A DNA stretch of 64,000 bases, from the NCBI RefSeq assembly GCF_902833085.1, contig NZ_CADFEB010000005.1, positions 496,001 through 560,000 of the forward strand, written 5' to 3'. This document shows, piece after piece, positions 1 to 7,832 of this stretch. The stretch comes from Burkholderia ubonensis (GTDB lineage Bacteria; Pseudomonadota; Gammaproteobacteria; Burkholderiales; Burkholderiaceae). The translations under genes were made by a program, and so were the position numbers. The notes under the pieces were generated by a model. It saw only the letters and a program-made list of their open reading frames with translations, did no database searches and had not been told where the DNA came from. How positions within the stretch are numbered: the first letter of the stretch is position 1; every line of letters starts with the position of its first letter.

Positions 1-813
1 ATGCGTCGCGGACGCGGCTTCGACAACAGCGCGCGCTACGACGGCGCGCTGCTGTCGAGCGCCATGTATGCGGACCTGTGGCAGCCGGTGTCGATGCGGC
101 ACTGTCTCGAGCTGACCGCGACCGACGGCACGCGCGGCTGGGGCAGCCTGCAGCTGTCCCGCTCGCCGGGCAGCCCGCCGTTCTCCGACCGGAATCACCG
201 CGACCTCGAACCGTTCGCACGGCATCTCGCGCATGCGTTGTCGCGCCCCGTGCAGGCGCCGCTGCATGAAGCGGAAGGCAGCCTGTCCGCGATCGTGGTG
301 GTCGACGAGACCGGCCGGATCCTGCTGCACAACGCGGACAGCTTCCGGATGCTGGCGCTTGCGACCGGCGAGCCGCTCGCGTTCTACCGCGACGACCGCG
401 TGCCGGACTGGCTCGCGCCGCTGCTGACGAACGTCAGCCGGATCTGGCGAGGCCACCCCGCGCCGCCCGCCACGCTGGAGCGCCGCACCACTGCGGGCCG
501 CTTCCGCTTCAAGGCGTATCGCTTCGCCGACGCCGGCGCGATGCAACGCGAATTCGCGATCGTGATCTACATCGAGCACTTCCCGCCGCTCGAACTGGAG
601 ATCGAGCGGCTCGGCTTCCGGTTCGGCCTCACCGAACGCCAGCGCGAACTCTGCACGCAGCTCGTGCTCGGCCGCTCGCACAGCGAGATCGCGCGCTGCC
701 TCGCGTTGCGCGACAGCACCGTCGTCGATCACGTCCGCAAGATCTATCGCAAGCTCGACGTCCACAACCACGACGAGCTGCGCAGCGTGTTTCGTCTCGG
801 CGCGCAGGGGTAG
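1..813 (+). CDS. LuxR-family transcriptional regulator, probably 5'-truncated by the window edge
   Basis: The visible 270 residues end in a LuxR-type helix-turn-helix (about 205-265) with the usual TERQ...S..EIA..L....STV..H...IY.KL.V order. Before it, residues about 95-185 read like a PAS-type sensor (VVVDETGRILLHNA), and residues about 40-85 resemble the end of a GAF-like domain. This suggests a regulator binding a small ligand or responding to a cellular signal, but the ligand cannot be read from sequence. The window opens exactly on an ATG, yet the N-terminal part looks incomplete, so the true start probably lies upstream. It converges on the GlxA-type gene with a 26-bp gap. No acyl-homoserine lactone synthase is nearby and the N-terminus is not an autoinducer-binding domain, so it is not an obvious quorum-sensing LuxR. 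Confidence 0.75.
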   Translation: MRRGRGFDNSARYDGALLSSAMYADLWQPVSMRHCLELTATDGTRGWGSLQLSRSPGSPPFSDRNHRDLEPFARHLAHALSRPVQAPLHEAEGSLSAIVVVDETGRILLHNADSFRMLALATGEPLAFYRDDRVPDWLAPLLTNVSRIWRGHPAPPATLERRTTAGRFRFKAYRFADAGAMQREFAIVIYIEHFPPLELEIERLGFRFGLTERQRELCTQLVLGRSHSEIARCLALRDSTVVDHVRKIYRKLDVHNHDELRSVFRLGAQG

Positions 814-839
814 CCGCCGGCATCGGGCGACCTTCGGAT

Positions 840-1787
840 TCAGTCGTTCACGCGCGAATCGCGGCGGACGGCCTGCGGCGGCAGGCCGAATCCGCGCACG
901 AAGGCTTCGCGCATGTGGCGGCGATCGCGAAAGCCGGTCTCCCGCGCGATGACGTCGAGCGGATGCCGGCTCTGTTCGATCATCAGCCGCGCGGCCTCCA
1001 GCCGCAGCCTTTCGATGGCCTTGGCCGGAGACTGTCCGGTTTCGAGCGTGAACACACGGCTGAACTGGCGCGGACTCAGGTGAACCGTCTCGGCGAGTTC
1101 CTCCACCGTCAGCGAGCGGCCCAGATTCCGGCGCGCATAGTTCAGCGCATTCTGGATGCGGTCCGATTTCGGCGCGAGCTCCAGCATTTCGGAATGCTGA
1201 GACTGGCCGCCTGCCCGCCGCTGATGCATGACCAGCTTGTGCGCGACCGAACGGGCCGCCTCCGGCCCCAGATCCTTTTCCACCATCGCGAGCGCGAGGT
1301 CGAGGCCGGCCGTCATGCCGGCGGACGTCCAGACCGGCCCGTCGACGATATAGATCCGGTCGTCCTCGACGCGGATGTCGGGAAAGCGCTTCTGCATGTC
1401 GCGCCCGAACGCCCAATGCGTGGTCGCGCGCCGCTGCGCCAGCAGGCCCGCTTCCGCGAGCACGAATGCGCCGGTGCAGATCCCGGCGATGCGCCTCGCG
1501 CGACGGCCCGCGCGGCGCAGATACGCGAGCAGCTTTTCCGGGGCCGGCGATTCGAGCGGATCGTTGACCCCGGCGACGATCCACGTGTCCACGTCGATCT
1601 TCCCGCGCAACGACCGCGTGCCCACCGCCACGCCGAGCGACGAGCGCACCTCGCCGCCGTCTGCCGAGAAGTTCTCGAGCGCGTAGAACGCCTCGCCCGC
1701 CACTATGTTCGCGTACTCGAACACCGATTGCGGCGCGAGCGCCATGATCTGAAAACCGTCGCTGATCAGAAAGCCGATCCGGTGCAT
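840..1787 (-). CDS. GlxA-family transcriptional regulator (DJ-1/PfpI domain plus AraC HTH)
   Basis: This 315-residue protein has an N-terminal DJ-1/PfpI (amidotransferase-like) domain, about 2-170. The elbow cysteine is at C104 in GICTGAF. An AraC/XylS double helix-turn-helix follows at about 215-310, including the typical LSPRQFSRVF and the second helix near the C-terminus. In this family the DJ-1 domain senses a metabolite and is usually not an enzyme. The gene is transcribed away from the SDR-SDR-NTF2 operon starting at 1922, with 134 bp between the starts, which is the usual arrangement for a local regulator. That it controls those genes is inference. Confidence 0.85.
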   Translation of the reverse strand: MHRIGFLISDGFQIMALAPQSVFEYANIVAGEAFYALENFSADGGEVRSSLGVAVGTRSLRGKIDVDTWIVAGVNDPLESPAPEKLLAYLRRAGRRARRIAGICTGAFVLAEAGLLAQRRATTHWAFGRDMQKRFPDIRVEDDRIYIVDGPVWTSAGMTAGLDLALAMVEKDLGPEAARSVAHKLVMHQRRAGGQSQHSEMLELAPKSDRIQNALNYARRNLGRSLTVEELAETVHLSPRQFSRVFTLETGQSPAKAIERLRLEAARLMIEQSRHPLDVIARETGFRDRRHMREAFVRGFGLPPQAVRRDSRVND

Positions 1788-1876
1788 CTCCGTTCTCCAG
1801 TGTCGGTCAACGCTGCCACGCCATGTCCTGAATCATACCCATATACGTCATTTCCGTCGCACCGGATCGAAGCCAG

Positions 1877-1892
1877 AATGCACTCACGCATT
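1877..1892. promoter_or_regulatory. Small inverted repeat between the glxA-type gene and the SDR operon
   Basis: AATGC and GCATT arms are separated by 6 bases. The repeat lies 30 bp upstream of the first SDR start, in the divergent intergenic region. It could be a half-operator for the GlxA-type regulator, but 5-bp arms are weak evidence. Confidence 0.2.
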
Positions 1893-1921
1893 TCCCCTCC
1901 CCTTCGAAACGGAGTGACATC

Positions 1922-2722
1922 ATGGCTCAAGCACATCAAGGTACGGCTGTCGTGACCGGCGCGTCGACGGGCATCGGCGCAATCTACGCCGACCGGCTGG
2001 CACGCCGCGGCTACGACCTGATCCTGGTCGCGCGCAACCGCGACCGGCTGGCGGCCCTCGCCGAGCGCATCACGAACGACACGCGCCGCAGCGTGGAGAT
2101 CATCGCCGCGGACCTCAACGACCGCGCCGAGCTCGCCGGCGTCGAAGCGAAGCTGAAGCAGGACGCCAGCATCACGCTGCTGGTCAACAACGCGGGCGTG
2201 GGCACGCATACGCCGCTCCTCGACAGCGATGTCGACGCGATGACGCGGCTGATCGACCTGAACGTCACCGCCCTCACCCGCCTCACGTATGCGGCCGTCC
2301 CGGGCTTCGTCGCGCGCGGCAAGGGCGCCGTCATCAACATCTCGTCGATCGTCGCGATCTCGCCGGAAACGCTCAACGGCGTCTACGGCGGCAGCAAGGC
2401 GTTCGTGCTCGCGTTCAGCCAGTCGCTCCAGCACGAGCTCGCCGACAAGGGCGTGCAGGTGCAAGCGGTGCTGCCCGGCGCGACCGCCACCGATTTCTGG
2501 GAGACCGGCGGCCTCCCGCTCGAGCACCTGCCCAAGGCCATCGTCATGTCGGCCTCCGACATGGTCGACGCCGCGTTGACGGGCTTCGAGCGTCGCGAAC
2601 TCGTGACGATCCCGTCGCTGCATGCCGGCGACGAGTGGGCCGCCTATGAAGCCGCGCGGCGCACGATGGCCCCGCATCTGTCGACCGACACGCCCGCACC
2701 GCGTTACGCGACGGCGCGATAA
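1922..2722 (+). CDS. SDR family NAD(P)-dependent oxidoreductase
   Basis: A 266-residue classical short-chain dehydrogenase/reductase. The cofactor motif TGASTGIG is at 12-19, NNAG at 89-92, the catalytic Ser at about 141-142 and YGGSK at 155-159 (Tyr155, Lys159). The residues of RNRDR after the second strand suggest NADP(H) preference, which is inference. A clear ribosome-binding site (GGAG) precedes the ATG. It is the first gene of a three-gene run with a second SDR and an NTF2-like protein and is probably controlled by the divergent GlxA-type regulator. The substrate is unknown. Confidence 0.85.
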   Translation: MAQAHQGTAVVTGASTGIGAIYADRLARRGYDLILVARNRDRLAALAERITNDTRRSVEIIAADLNDRAELAGVEAKLKQDASITLLVNNAGVGTHTPLLDSDVDAMTRLIDLNVTALTRLTYAAVPGFVARGKGAVINISSIVAISPETLNGVYGGSKAFVLAFSQSLQHELADKGVQVQAVLPGATATDFWETGGLPLEHLPKAIVMSASDMVDAALTGFERRELVTIPSLHAGDEWAAYEAARRTMAPHLSTDTPAPRYATAR

Positions 2723-2773
2723 GTCCGACATTTCGAACCTGTCGTCGATCCCATTCGATAAGGAATTCTGATC

Positions 2774-3535
2774 ATGAAACTCAGCGGAAACACCATCTTC
2801 ATCACCGGCGGCACGTCGGGCATCGGTCGCGCGCTGGCGGAAGCCTTCAGCCGGCGCGGCAACCAGGTCATCGTTGCGGGCCGGCGCAAGGCGTTGCTCG
2901 ACGAGATCGCGAAGCTGAATCCCGGCATCGACACCGTCGAGCTCGACATCGGCGACGCCGCGCGGATTCGCGAGGTCGCCGCGCAGTTGATCGAACGCTA
3001 TCCGGGCTTGAACGTCGTGATCAACAACGCGGGCATCATGCCGTTCGACGACGCCAGCGGCCCGCTCGACGACGCCCAGGCGCGCCGTCTCGTCGACACG
3101 AACCTGCTCGGCCCCGTGCGCGTGAGCGCCGCGTTCGTCGAGCATCTGAAGCGGCAGCCCGACGCGACCCTCATCAACAACAGCTCGGTGCTCGCCTATG
3201 TGCCGCTCGCGGCGACCGCGCTGTACTCGGCCACCAAGGCCGCGATTCACTCGTACACGCTGTCGCAGCGCTTCATGCTGCGCAACACGAGCGTGCGCGT
3301 CCTCGAGATCGCGCCGCCGTGGGTCGACACGGATCTCGTTCACAAGAGCGGCGACCCGCGCGCGATGCCGCTCGACGCGTTCGTCGCCGAAACGATGAAG
3401 CTGCTGGAAACCGCCACGACCGAAGTCGTCGTCGACGCGGCCCGGCCGCTGCGCGATAACGCCGGGCCGAATGAGCATGCGTTCGTCGAGCAATTCAACC
3501 AGTTCATCGTCGACAACCCGATTCCTGTCGCATGA
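2774..3535 (+). CDS. SDR family oxidoreductase (DltE-like)
   Basis: A 253-residue short-chain dehydrogenase with TGGTSGIG at 11-18, NNAG at 84-87 and YSATK at 151-155. Layout and the NNAGIMPF stretch resemble DltE-type SDRs. An AAGGAATT-like ribosome-binding site lies just before the ATG. It lies 51 bp after the first SDR and is probably co-transcribed. The two SDRs are clearly different paralogues rather than a recent tandem duplication. The substrate is unknown. Confidence 0.85.
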   Translation: MKLSGNTIFITGGTSGIGRALAEAFSRRGNQVIVAGRRKALLDEIAKLNPGIDTVELDIGDAARIREVAAQLIERYPGLNVVINNAGIMPFDDASGPLDDAQARRLVDTNLLGPVRVSAAFVEHLKRQPDATLINNSSVLAYVPLAATALYSATKAAIHSYTLSQRFMLRNTSVRVLEIAPPWVDTDLVHKSGDPRAMPLDAFVAETMKLLETATTEVVVDAARPLRDNAGPNEHAFVEQFNQFIVDNPIPVA

Positions 3536-3581
3536 CGGTCGCACGCGCGGCACGGCGGCTGACATCACCGGAGTTCACATC

Positions 3582-3986
3582 ATGACTGCAACGCTTGAAG
3601 AGAAGAACACGGCGCTCGTCCTCGACGCACTCGACACGCTGTTCAATCGCAAGGACTACGCGAAGGCCGCGCAGTTCTGGTCCGATTCCTATGTCCAGCA
3701 CAGCCGGCATGTTCCCGCCGGACGCGACGGGCTGTTCGGCCTGGTCCGCACGCTTGGCGACCTGCGCTTCGAATACGACAGGGTGATCGCCAAGGACGAC
3801 TTCGTCTGGGTGCACAGCCGCTACACCAGCTCGGCAAGCCCGGCCGCGCTGATCGGCGTGGACATCCTGCGGATCGAGGACGGCAAGCTCGTCGAGCATT
3901 GGGACGTGTTGCAGGACGAGGCGACGCGCGGCGAATCCGCCGGCGGCTATCCGATGTTTGGCGATACGTTCGCGGGCGAGCGGTGA
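3582..3986 (+). CDS. NTF2-like / SnoaL-family protein
   Basis: A 134-residue single-domain protein of the SnoaL-like NTF2 fold. An N-terminal helix pair is followed by the YVQHSRHVPAGRDG stretch and the terminal strands (LVEHWDVLQ) typical of this family. Members act as small cyclases, isomerases or dehydratases, or as ligand-binding proteins. Catalytic assignment is not possible here. The ATG at 3582 is preferred over an in-frame start farther upstream, which would overlap the end of the SDR gene. It is the third gene of the SDR operon and ends 12 bp from the convergent flavoprotein gene. Confidence 0.75.
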   Translation: MTATLEEKNTALVLDALDTLFNRKDYAKAAQFWSDSYVQHSRHVPAGRDGLFGLVRTLGDLRFEYDRVIAKDDFVWVHSRYTSSASPAALIGVDILRIEDGKLVEHWDVLQDEATRGESAGGYPMFGDTFAGER

Positions 3987-3998
3987 CGCGCCACGATC

Positions 3999-5543
3999 CT
4001 ATGAGGTCGGACAGGCATTCGCGCCGAACGCTGCGGGTTCGACGATTCGCTTGCTCCACAGCCATTCCAGAAGGCGTCGTGCGCTGGCGGGTTCCATCGA
4101 TCCCCCGAGCGACCCGATCAGCTCGAGCGGAAACGCCGCCCGCGTCAACGCGCCGAGCAGCGGAACGAGCGCGACGCCGTCCCAGAACGCGACGGGGCGA
4201 TCGAGATTCGGGTGCTGCAAGGCGGGATGCGCGATGACCCGATCGCCCGTCGCGCATGGCACCACGACAATTTCGGCATCCCGAGCAAAGCGGATCGGAT
4301 CGTGCATGGGCAATCGGGGAGCGGGATCACCGGACGGCGGGCGAACGACTGCGATCTGCGCCCATTCGGCTTGCAGCGCCAGTGTCAAGTCGGCAACGCG
4401 CGTAGCGAGCGCATCGTCGGGCGAGCGCCGCGCAAGCGCATCGGGCGCCGGGCCCGACGTCAACGCTGGCGTCGAGCGCCCGCGCCAGAAAGGCGATTCG
4501 CCACACCATGCCTGGCGATAGTAGCCGGCGCTCCATGCGAAATGACGCGCGGCGCTTTCCACCAGACGTGACTCGTAAAAGCGCCGCGCCAGCGCTTGCT
4601 CCATGGTATTGCTCGCCCGGCACCAGGTGTTGAGCGCGATGGCGGCCTGGAGCGAGAATCGCATCGCCTTTTCGACGCCCGACGACGAAATCGGATCGAG
4701 CGCGAATGCGGCGTCCCCGAGCTTGATCCGCCCCTCTTGCCAGGCAAGCGCGTCGACGTAGGGCGTCGATGCGCACATGTGCGGCGCACTGCACCACGGC
4801 AGGTCGGCCATCTCCCCGAACAGCGCGCTGCGCGCGCAAGCCCGCCGCAACAGCGTTTCCGGCTCGCGCGCCGGCGCATCGTCGCGCATGGACGGATCGA
4901 AGGTGAACATGATGCGGTAGCGGCCGCTCGGCAGGGCCGCGCCCCACATCCATCCGTCGGGGAGCGCATCCACGCGAGTGGCCCGATCGGCGCCCGGCCC
5001 CCGCGCCGAGGCCGGGATCTCGGCCCACAGCGTCGACAAGCGCGGCGCGCGCAGGCGTTGCGGTTCGCGCCGGCTTTGCCGGCCCTGCGCATCGAGCACG
5101 GCCGTCGCGTCGACCTGCAGCAAGCCTTCGGACGTCGCGATTTGCGCCCGCCAGCTCCCCGGCCTGCCGTCGACGCGAACCAGGCTCGCCGGCCGCAGCA
5201 CCGCCACGCCCCGCGCCTGGGCCAGGCGCACGAGTGCCGCATCGAACGCGGCGCGATCGACGACCGCGCCGTCGTGCGCCACCGTCTCGATCGCCTCGCT
5301 CGTCCAGCGCAAGCGCGTAGGCTTGCCGGCGAGGATGGGCACGGTCTCCAGCGCGTCGTGCGCATCGAGGAAGTCGATGATGTTCCGCACGCCGGGCGTC
5401 AGCGCCTCCCCGATCTGCGGACGGGGCCACCAGCGGCTCCGCTCGACGAGCAGTACGCGATGCCCGAGCTGGTTCAGGCGCAGCGCCGCGCACAGGCCCG
5501 CGGGCCCCGCACCGACCACCACCATGTCGAAGGCGCGATTCAC
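3999..5543 (-). CDS. LodB/QhpG-like FAD-dependent oxidoreductase, presumed quinocofactor maturation factor
   Basis: A 514-residue flavoprotein of the tryptophan-halogenase/LodB type. The dinucleotide-binding GxGxxG is at 11-16 (GAGPAG), and the FAD-contacting LGDAAFALDPISSSG motif lies in the second half. LodB and QhpG, the relatives suggested by context, hydroxylate the tryptophan that becomes the quinone in CTQ proteins. The start chosen is the GTG at 5543, because its last bases overlap the stop of the radical SAM gene (GTGA), which implies coupled translation. Longer in-frame starts would overlap that gene deeply. The C-terminal ~80 residues (LLGALTRAAFP...LLEWLWSKRIVE) look like a winged-helix domain. 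It is the last gene of the operon. A true halogenase role is the main alternative. Confidence 0.75.
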   Translation of the reverse strand: MNRAFDMVVVGAGPAGLCAALRLNQLGHRVLLVERSRWWPRPQIGEALTPGVRNIIDFLDAHDALETVPILAGKPTRLRWTSEAIETVAHDGAVVDRAAFDAALVRLAQARGVAVLRPASLVRVDGRPGSWRAQIATSEGLLQVDATAVLDAQGRQSRREPQRLRAPRLSTLWAEIPASARGPGADRATRVDALPDGWMWGAALPSGRYRIMFTFDPSMRDDAPAREPETLLRRACARSALFGEMADLPWCSAPHMCASTPYVDALAWQEGRIKLGDAAFALDPISSSGVEKAMRFSLQAAIALNTWCRASNTMEQALARRFYESRLVESAARHFAWSAGYYRQAWCGESPFWRGRSTPALTSGPAPDALARRSPDDALATRVADLTLALQAEWAQIAVVRPPSGDPAPRLPMHDPIRFARDAEIVVVPCATGDRVIAHPALQHPNLDRPVAFWDGVALVPLLGALTRAAFPLELIGSLGGSMEPASARRLLEWLWSKRIVEPAAFGANACPTS

Positions 5544-6982
5544 GCGCCGCCCGCGGAGCCGGCCGGCGTCTCGCGCGGACCGGCGAACCAGTCGGGCGCA
5601 TGGCGCGCCAGCCGGCCGTGCGCGCCGATCACGTAATGCAGCCATCCGCGGATGTAGTCACACGCGCTGCGTCCACGCGCAAGGACTTCATGGTGGCATC
5701 CGCCACCGCACAGATAGCGCGCCCAACAGGTGTGACAAGGCTGTTGCCGGTGTACGTGACGCTCGGCCAGCCAGGTCGTCTGGCGTACGCGATCGACGCC
5801 GGTGGCGAGATGCCCCATGGCGCCCGCCTCGTCTCCCACGAATCGGTGGCAGGCCGCCAGCTCGCCGTCGGCGGATACGCCGAAATATCCCGCGCCTGCG
5901 CCGCACGGATAGGGCCGGTGCGTGCCGCGCTGAATTTCATGCAAGGCGTTCTGCATGTTCAGGAACGGGTAGCGCTCGCCGCGCATCACCTTTTGCTCGA
6001 ACGCAAGCCCGCAAGCGATCATCCCTTGCAGCATATCCGCCATGTCGGCGGGTCCCATTTCCGCGCGGCCGTTCGCGGCGCGCAGCAGCGGCGAAAACCC
6101 GACACTGTGAAACCCCATGTCGATGAACGTATCGAGCGTGTCCGGCAAGTCGAGATTGAACGGTGTGACGGTCACGCGCGCGGAAACCTGCATGTGCCGC
6201 TGACGCGCGAGGAGCGGCGCCAAACGCTCGACGATGTGATCGAAGGATCCCCTGCCCCCTTTGAACGGACGCAATCGGTCATGCACGGGCGCCGGTCCGT
6301 CGAGGCTGACCGTGACCGCGAAACCGTGCTCCTCGAAGAATTCGGCGTCGTCTTCCTGCAGGAGACTGCCGTTGGTCGTGACCGAAAAATTGCAGCGTAT
6401 GCCGCGCAAGCCGGCGCGCTCGCGCGCATGGACGGTTGCCGCGCGCAGCACGGCTCGATTGGCGAGCGGCTCTCCGCCCATGAATGCCAGATTGATCTTG
6501 CCGCCGTCGCCAGCCCCGTCGATCAGCAGGTCGACGGCCGCGAGCGCGGTTTCCAGCGGCATGTTCTTCGCCTTGCCGCCGAATTCCCCCTGCTGGGCAT
6601 AGCAATAGGTGCAGCCGAGGTTGCATTTCTGCGCGACCGCGAGCGACAGCGCATGCATCGGCACGTCGGCCAAAGGGGCGTCGTCGATCACGGGCATCAG
6701 CCCCAGCCCGTAGCGCGCCACCAGCGAGGCGACGGACCCCGCCTCCCCGCCCGGCAGCCCCGCGAGCAATTCGTCACGCAGACGGGGCGGCACATGGAAC
6801 AGCCGGCTTCCGTTGACGAGCAGCAGTTGCGCGCCCTGCGCATCCTCGACCAGATGGATCTCGGGATGCCGCGGGCGCGACTGCTCGACGATGCGTGCGG
6901 CCATCGCCGTCGCCACGGCGGCAAGCGGCGCGCCCGCCGGGCGATCCGTGGCGGCAGGCTCGGCCTGCGGATCACGTTTCAT
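5540..6982 (-). CDS. Radical SAM/SPASM peptide- or protein-modifying enzyme (QhpD-like)
   Basis: A 480-residue enzyme with the radical SAM cluster motif CNLGCTYCY (Cys120, Cys124, Cys127), a GGEP motif, and a C-terminal SPASM region. SPASM cysteines appear in PCGAG, AACHR, PCHTC, LCGGGC and SACD. Residues about 45-95, before the core, resemble a PqqD-like recognition domain. SPASM enzymes of the QhpD/anSME group form thioether bonds or oxidise residues in proteins. Here the neighbouring Cys/Trp-bearing quinoprotein subunit is the likely target. ATG 6982 is preferred because AAGG stands six bases before it; ATG 6988 is too close to that site. It overlaps the end of the upstream subunit gene by 11 bp. 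Function is inferred from family and context. Confidence 0.8.
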   Translation of the reverse strand: MKRDPQAEPAATDRPAGAPLAAVATAMAARIVEQSRPRHPEIHLVEDAQGAQLLLVNGSRLFHVPPRLRDELLAGLPGGEAGSVASLVARYGLGLMPVIDDAPLADVPMHALSLAVAQKCNLGCTYCYAQQGEFGGKAKNMPLETALAAVDLLIDGAGDGGKINLAFMGGEPLANRAVLRAATVHARERAGLRGIRCNFSVTTNGSLLQEDDAEFFEEHGFAVTVSLDGPAPVHDRLRPFKGGRGSFDHIVERLAPLLARQRHMQVSARVTVTPFNLDLPDTLDTFIDMGFHSVGFSPLLRAANGRAEMGPADMADMLQGMIACGLAFEQKVMRGERYPFLNMQNALHEIQRGTHRPYPCGAGAGYFGVSADGELAACHRFVGDEAGAMGHLATGVDRVRQTTWLAERHVHRQQPCHTCWARYLCGGGCHHEVLARGRSACDYIRGWLHYVIGAHGRLARHAPDWFAGPRETPAGSAGGA

Positions 6983-7832
6983 CGGCATCCTTGCCGCGTA
7001 TCACGAACCGGAGATCCTCCTGCCACGACTTGAACAGATCGTCGTAGGACCACAGCCGCGAGTCGACGCGATTATCCGGTACATAGGTGCCCGTGCGGCG
7101 CTTGGACAGCCACATGTCGCCGCGAGCCAGCCCGTCGTCGCCCGGCTCGACGTTGACGAAGTCGGGGCGCGAGGCGGCCCAGTAGTAGCACGCGCATTCT
7201 CGGTAGTCGTTCTGCCACGGCGCGCAGAGGCCTTGCGTCAGCTCGCCCGGCTCGAGCATCTGCAGGTTGAAGCTGGCCGTATCGCCGTCGAAAAAGCGCC
7301 TGAGGACGAGCGTCTCCTTCAAGGTCTCCTTTTGGGCGTCGGCCAGCACTTCGTCCGTGGCGTTCTGGTAGGCCGTGAATTCGCATTCGACCGCCTGCCC
7401 CTGCAAATGCACGATGCGGGCGATGGAGTTGGACCATTCCATGAACGACACCGCGTTGGGGTTGGGCGCGCTGGCAAGCGGGACCGAATCCGCGTTCGGC
7501 CGCACCGGGCCTGTCGTCGCGACCATCGTGCCGACCTCCAGCCCGGCAAAGCGGAGCAGGCGGCGCGTCTTGAGGTGCTCGTAGCCCTTCTCCGCGTCGA
7601 TCACGTAGTTGTTGTTCTCGACCAGCGTGATGCCTTCGAACGCGCGCCGCCAGAGGTTGCGGAAATCGAATTCCAGACCGGGAAAGCAATTCGAGATCGC
7701 ACTGCGCGGCAGTACCGACGCCGGGTTGCCGACGCCGCGATGATGAATCTGCGCGGTCAGGTTGGCCGCCCGGATGGCTGTGTCCCCGGACGGCTTCGGG
7801 TCCTGCGGATGATTGGGATCGTTAGCCGACAT
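6972..7832 (-). CDS. LodA/GoxA-like quinoprotein, C-terminal (CTQ-bearing) subunit
   Basis: A 286-residue protein matching only the C-terminal catalytic part of LodA/GoxA-family amino-acid oxidases. NCFPGLEFD (Cys49) corresponds to the segment just before the family PGIE motif. APWQNDY (Trp206) is followed by YYWAASRPD, matching the family pattern PWQ.D...C...W...RP. The C-terminal SYDDLFKSWQEDLRFV matches the family end. Cys49 and Trp206 are the predicted CTQ partners; Cys203, Cys213 and Cys215 lie close to the Trp. An AAGGGAG site precedes the ATG, so this is an independent cistron, overlapping the N-terminal subunit gene by 11 bp. No signal peptide is visible, so it is probably cytoplasmic. 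The amino-acid or amine substrate is unknown. Confidence 0.7.
   Translation of the reverse strand: MSANDPNHPQDPKPSGDTAIRAANLTAQIHHRGVGNPASVLPRSAISNCFPGLEFDFRNLWRRAFEGITLVENNNYVIDAEKGYEHLKTRRLLRFAGLEVGTMVATTGPVRPNADSVPLASAPNPNAVSFMEWSNSIARIVHLQGQAVECEFTAYQNATDEVLADAQKETLKETLVLRRFFDGDTASFNLQMLEPGELTQGLCAPWQNDYRECACYYWAASRPDFVNVEPGDDGLARGDMWLSKRRTGTYVPDNRVDSRLWSYDDLFKSWQEDLRFVIRGKDADET

Noticed and set aside
1766..3568. 600-codon open frame on the minus strand over the SDR operon
   Set aside because: It is antisense to two clear SDR genes and its translation is low-complexity Arg/Asp/Val-rich, typical of shadow frames.
3999..5543. True tryptophan halogenase
   Set aside because: The fold fits, but neighbours are a CTQ-type substrate and a radical SAM enzyme, as for LodB/QhpG. 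It remains the main alternative.
7822..7832. A frameshift splitting a single lodA-like gene
   Set aside because: The downstream gene has its own ribosome-binding site (AAGGGAG six bases before ATG), and both ends look like natural termini. A sequencing or real frameshift cannot be fully excluded without comparing relatives.
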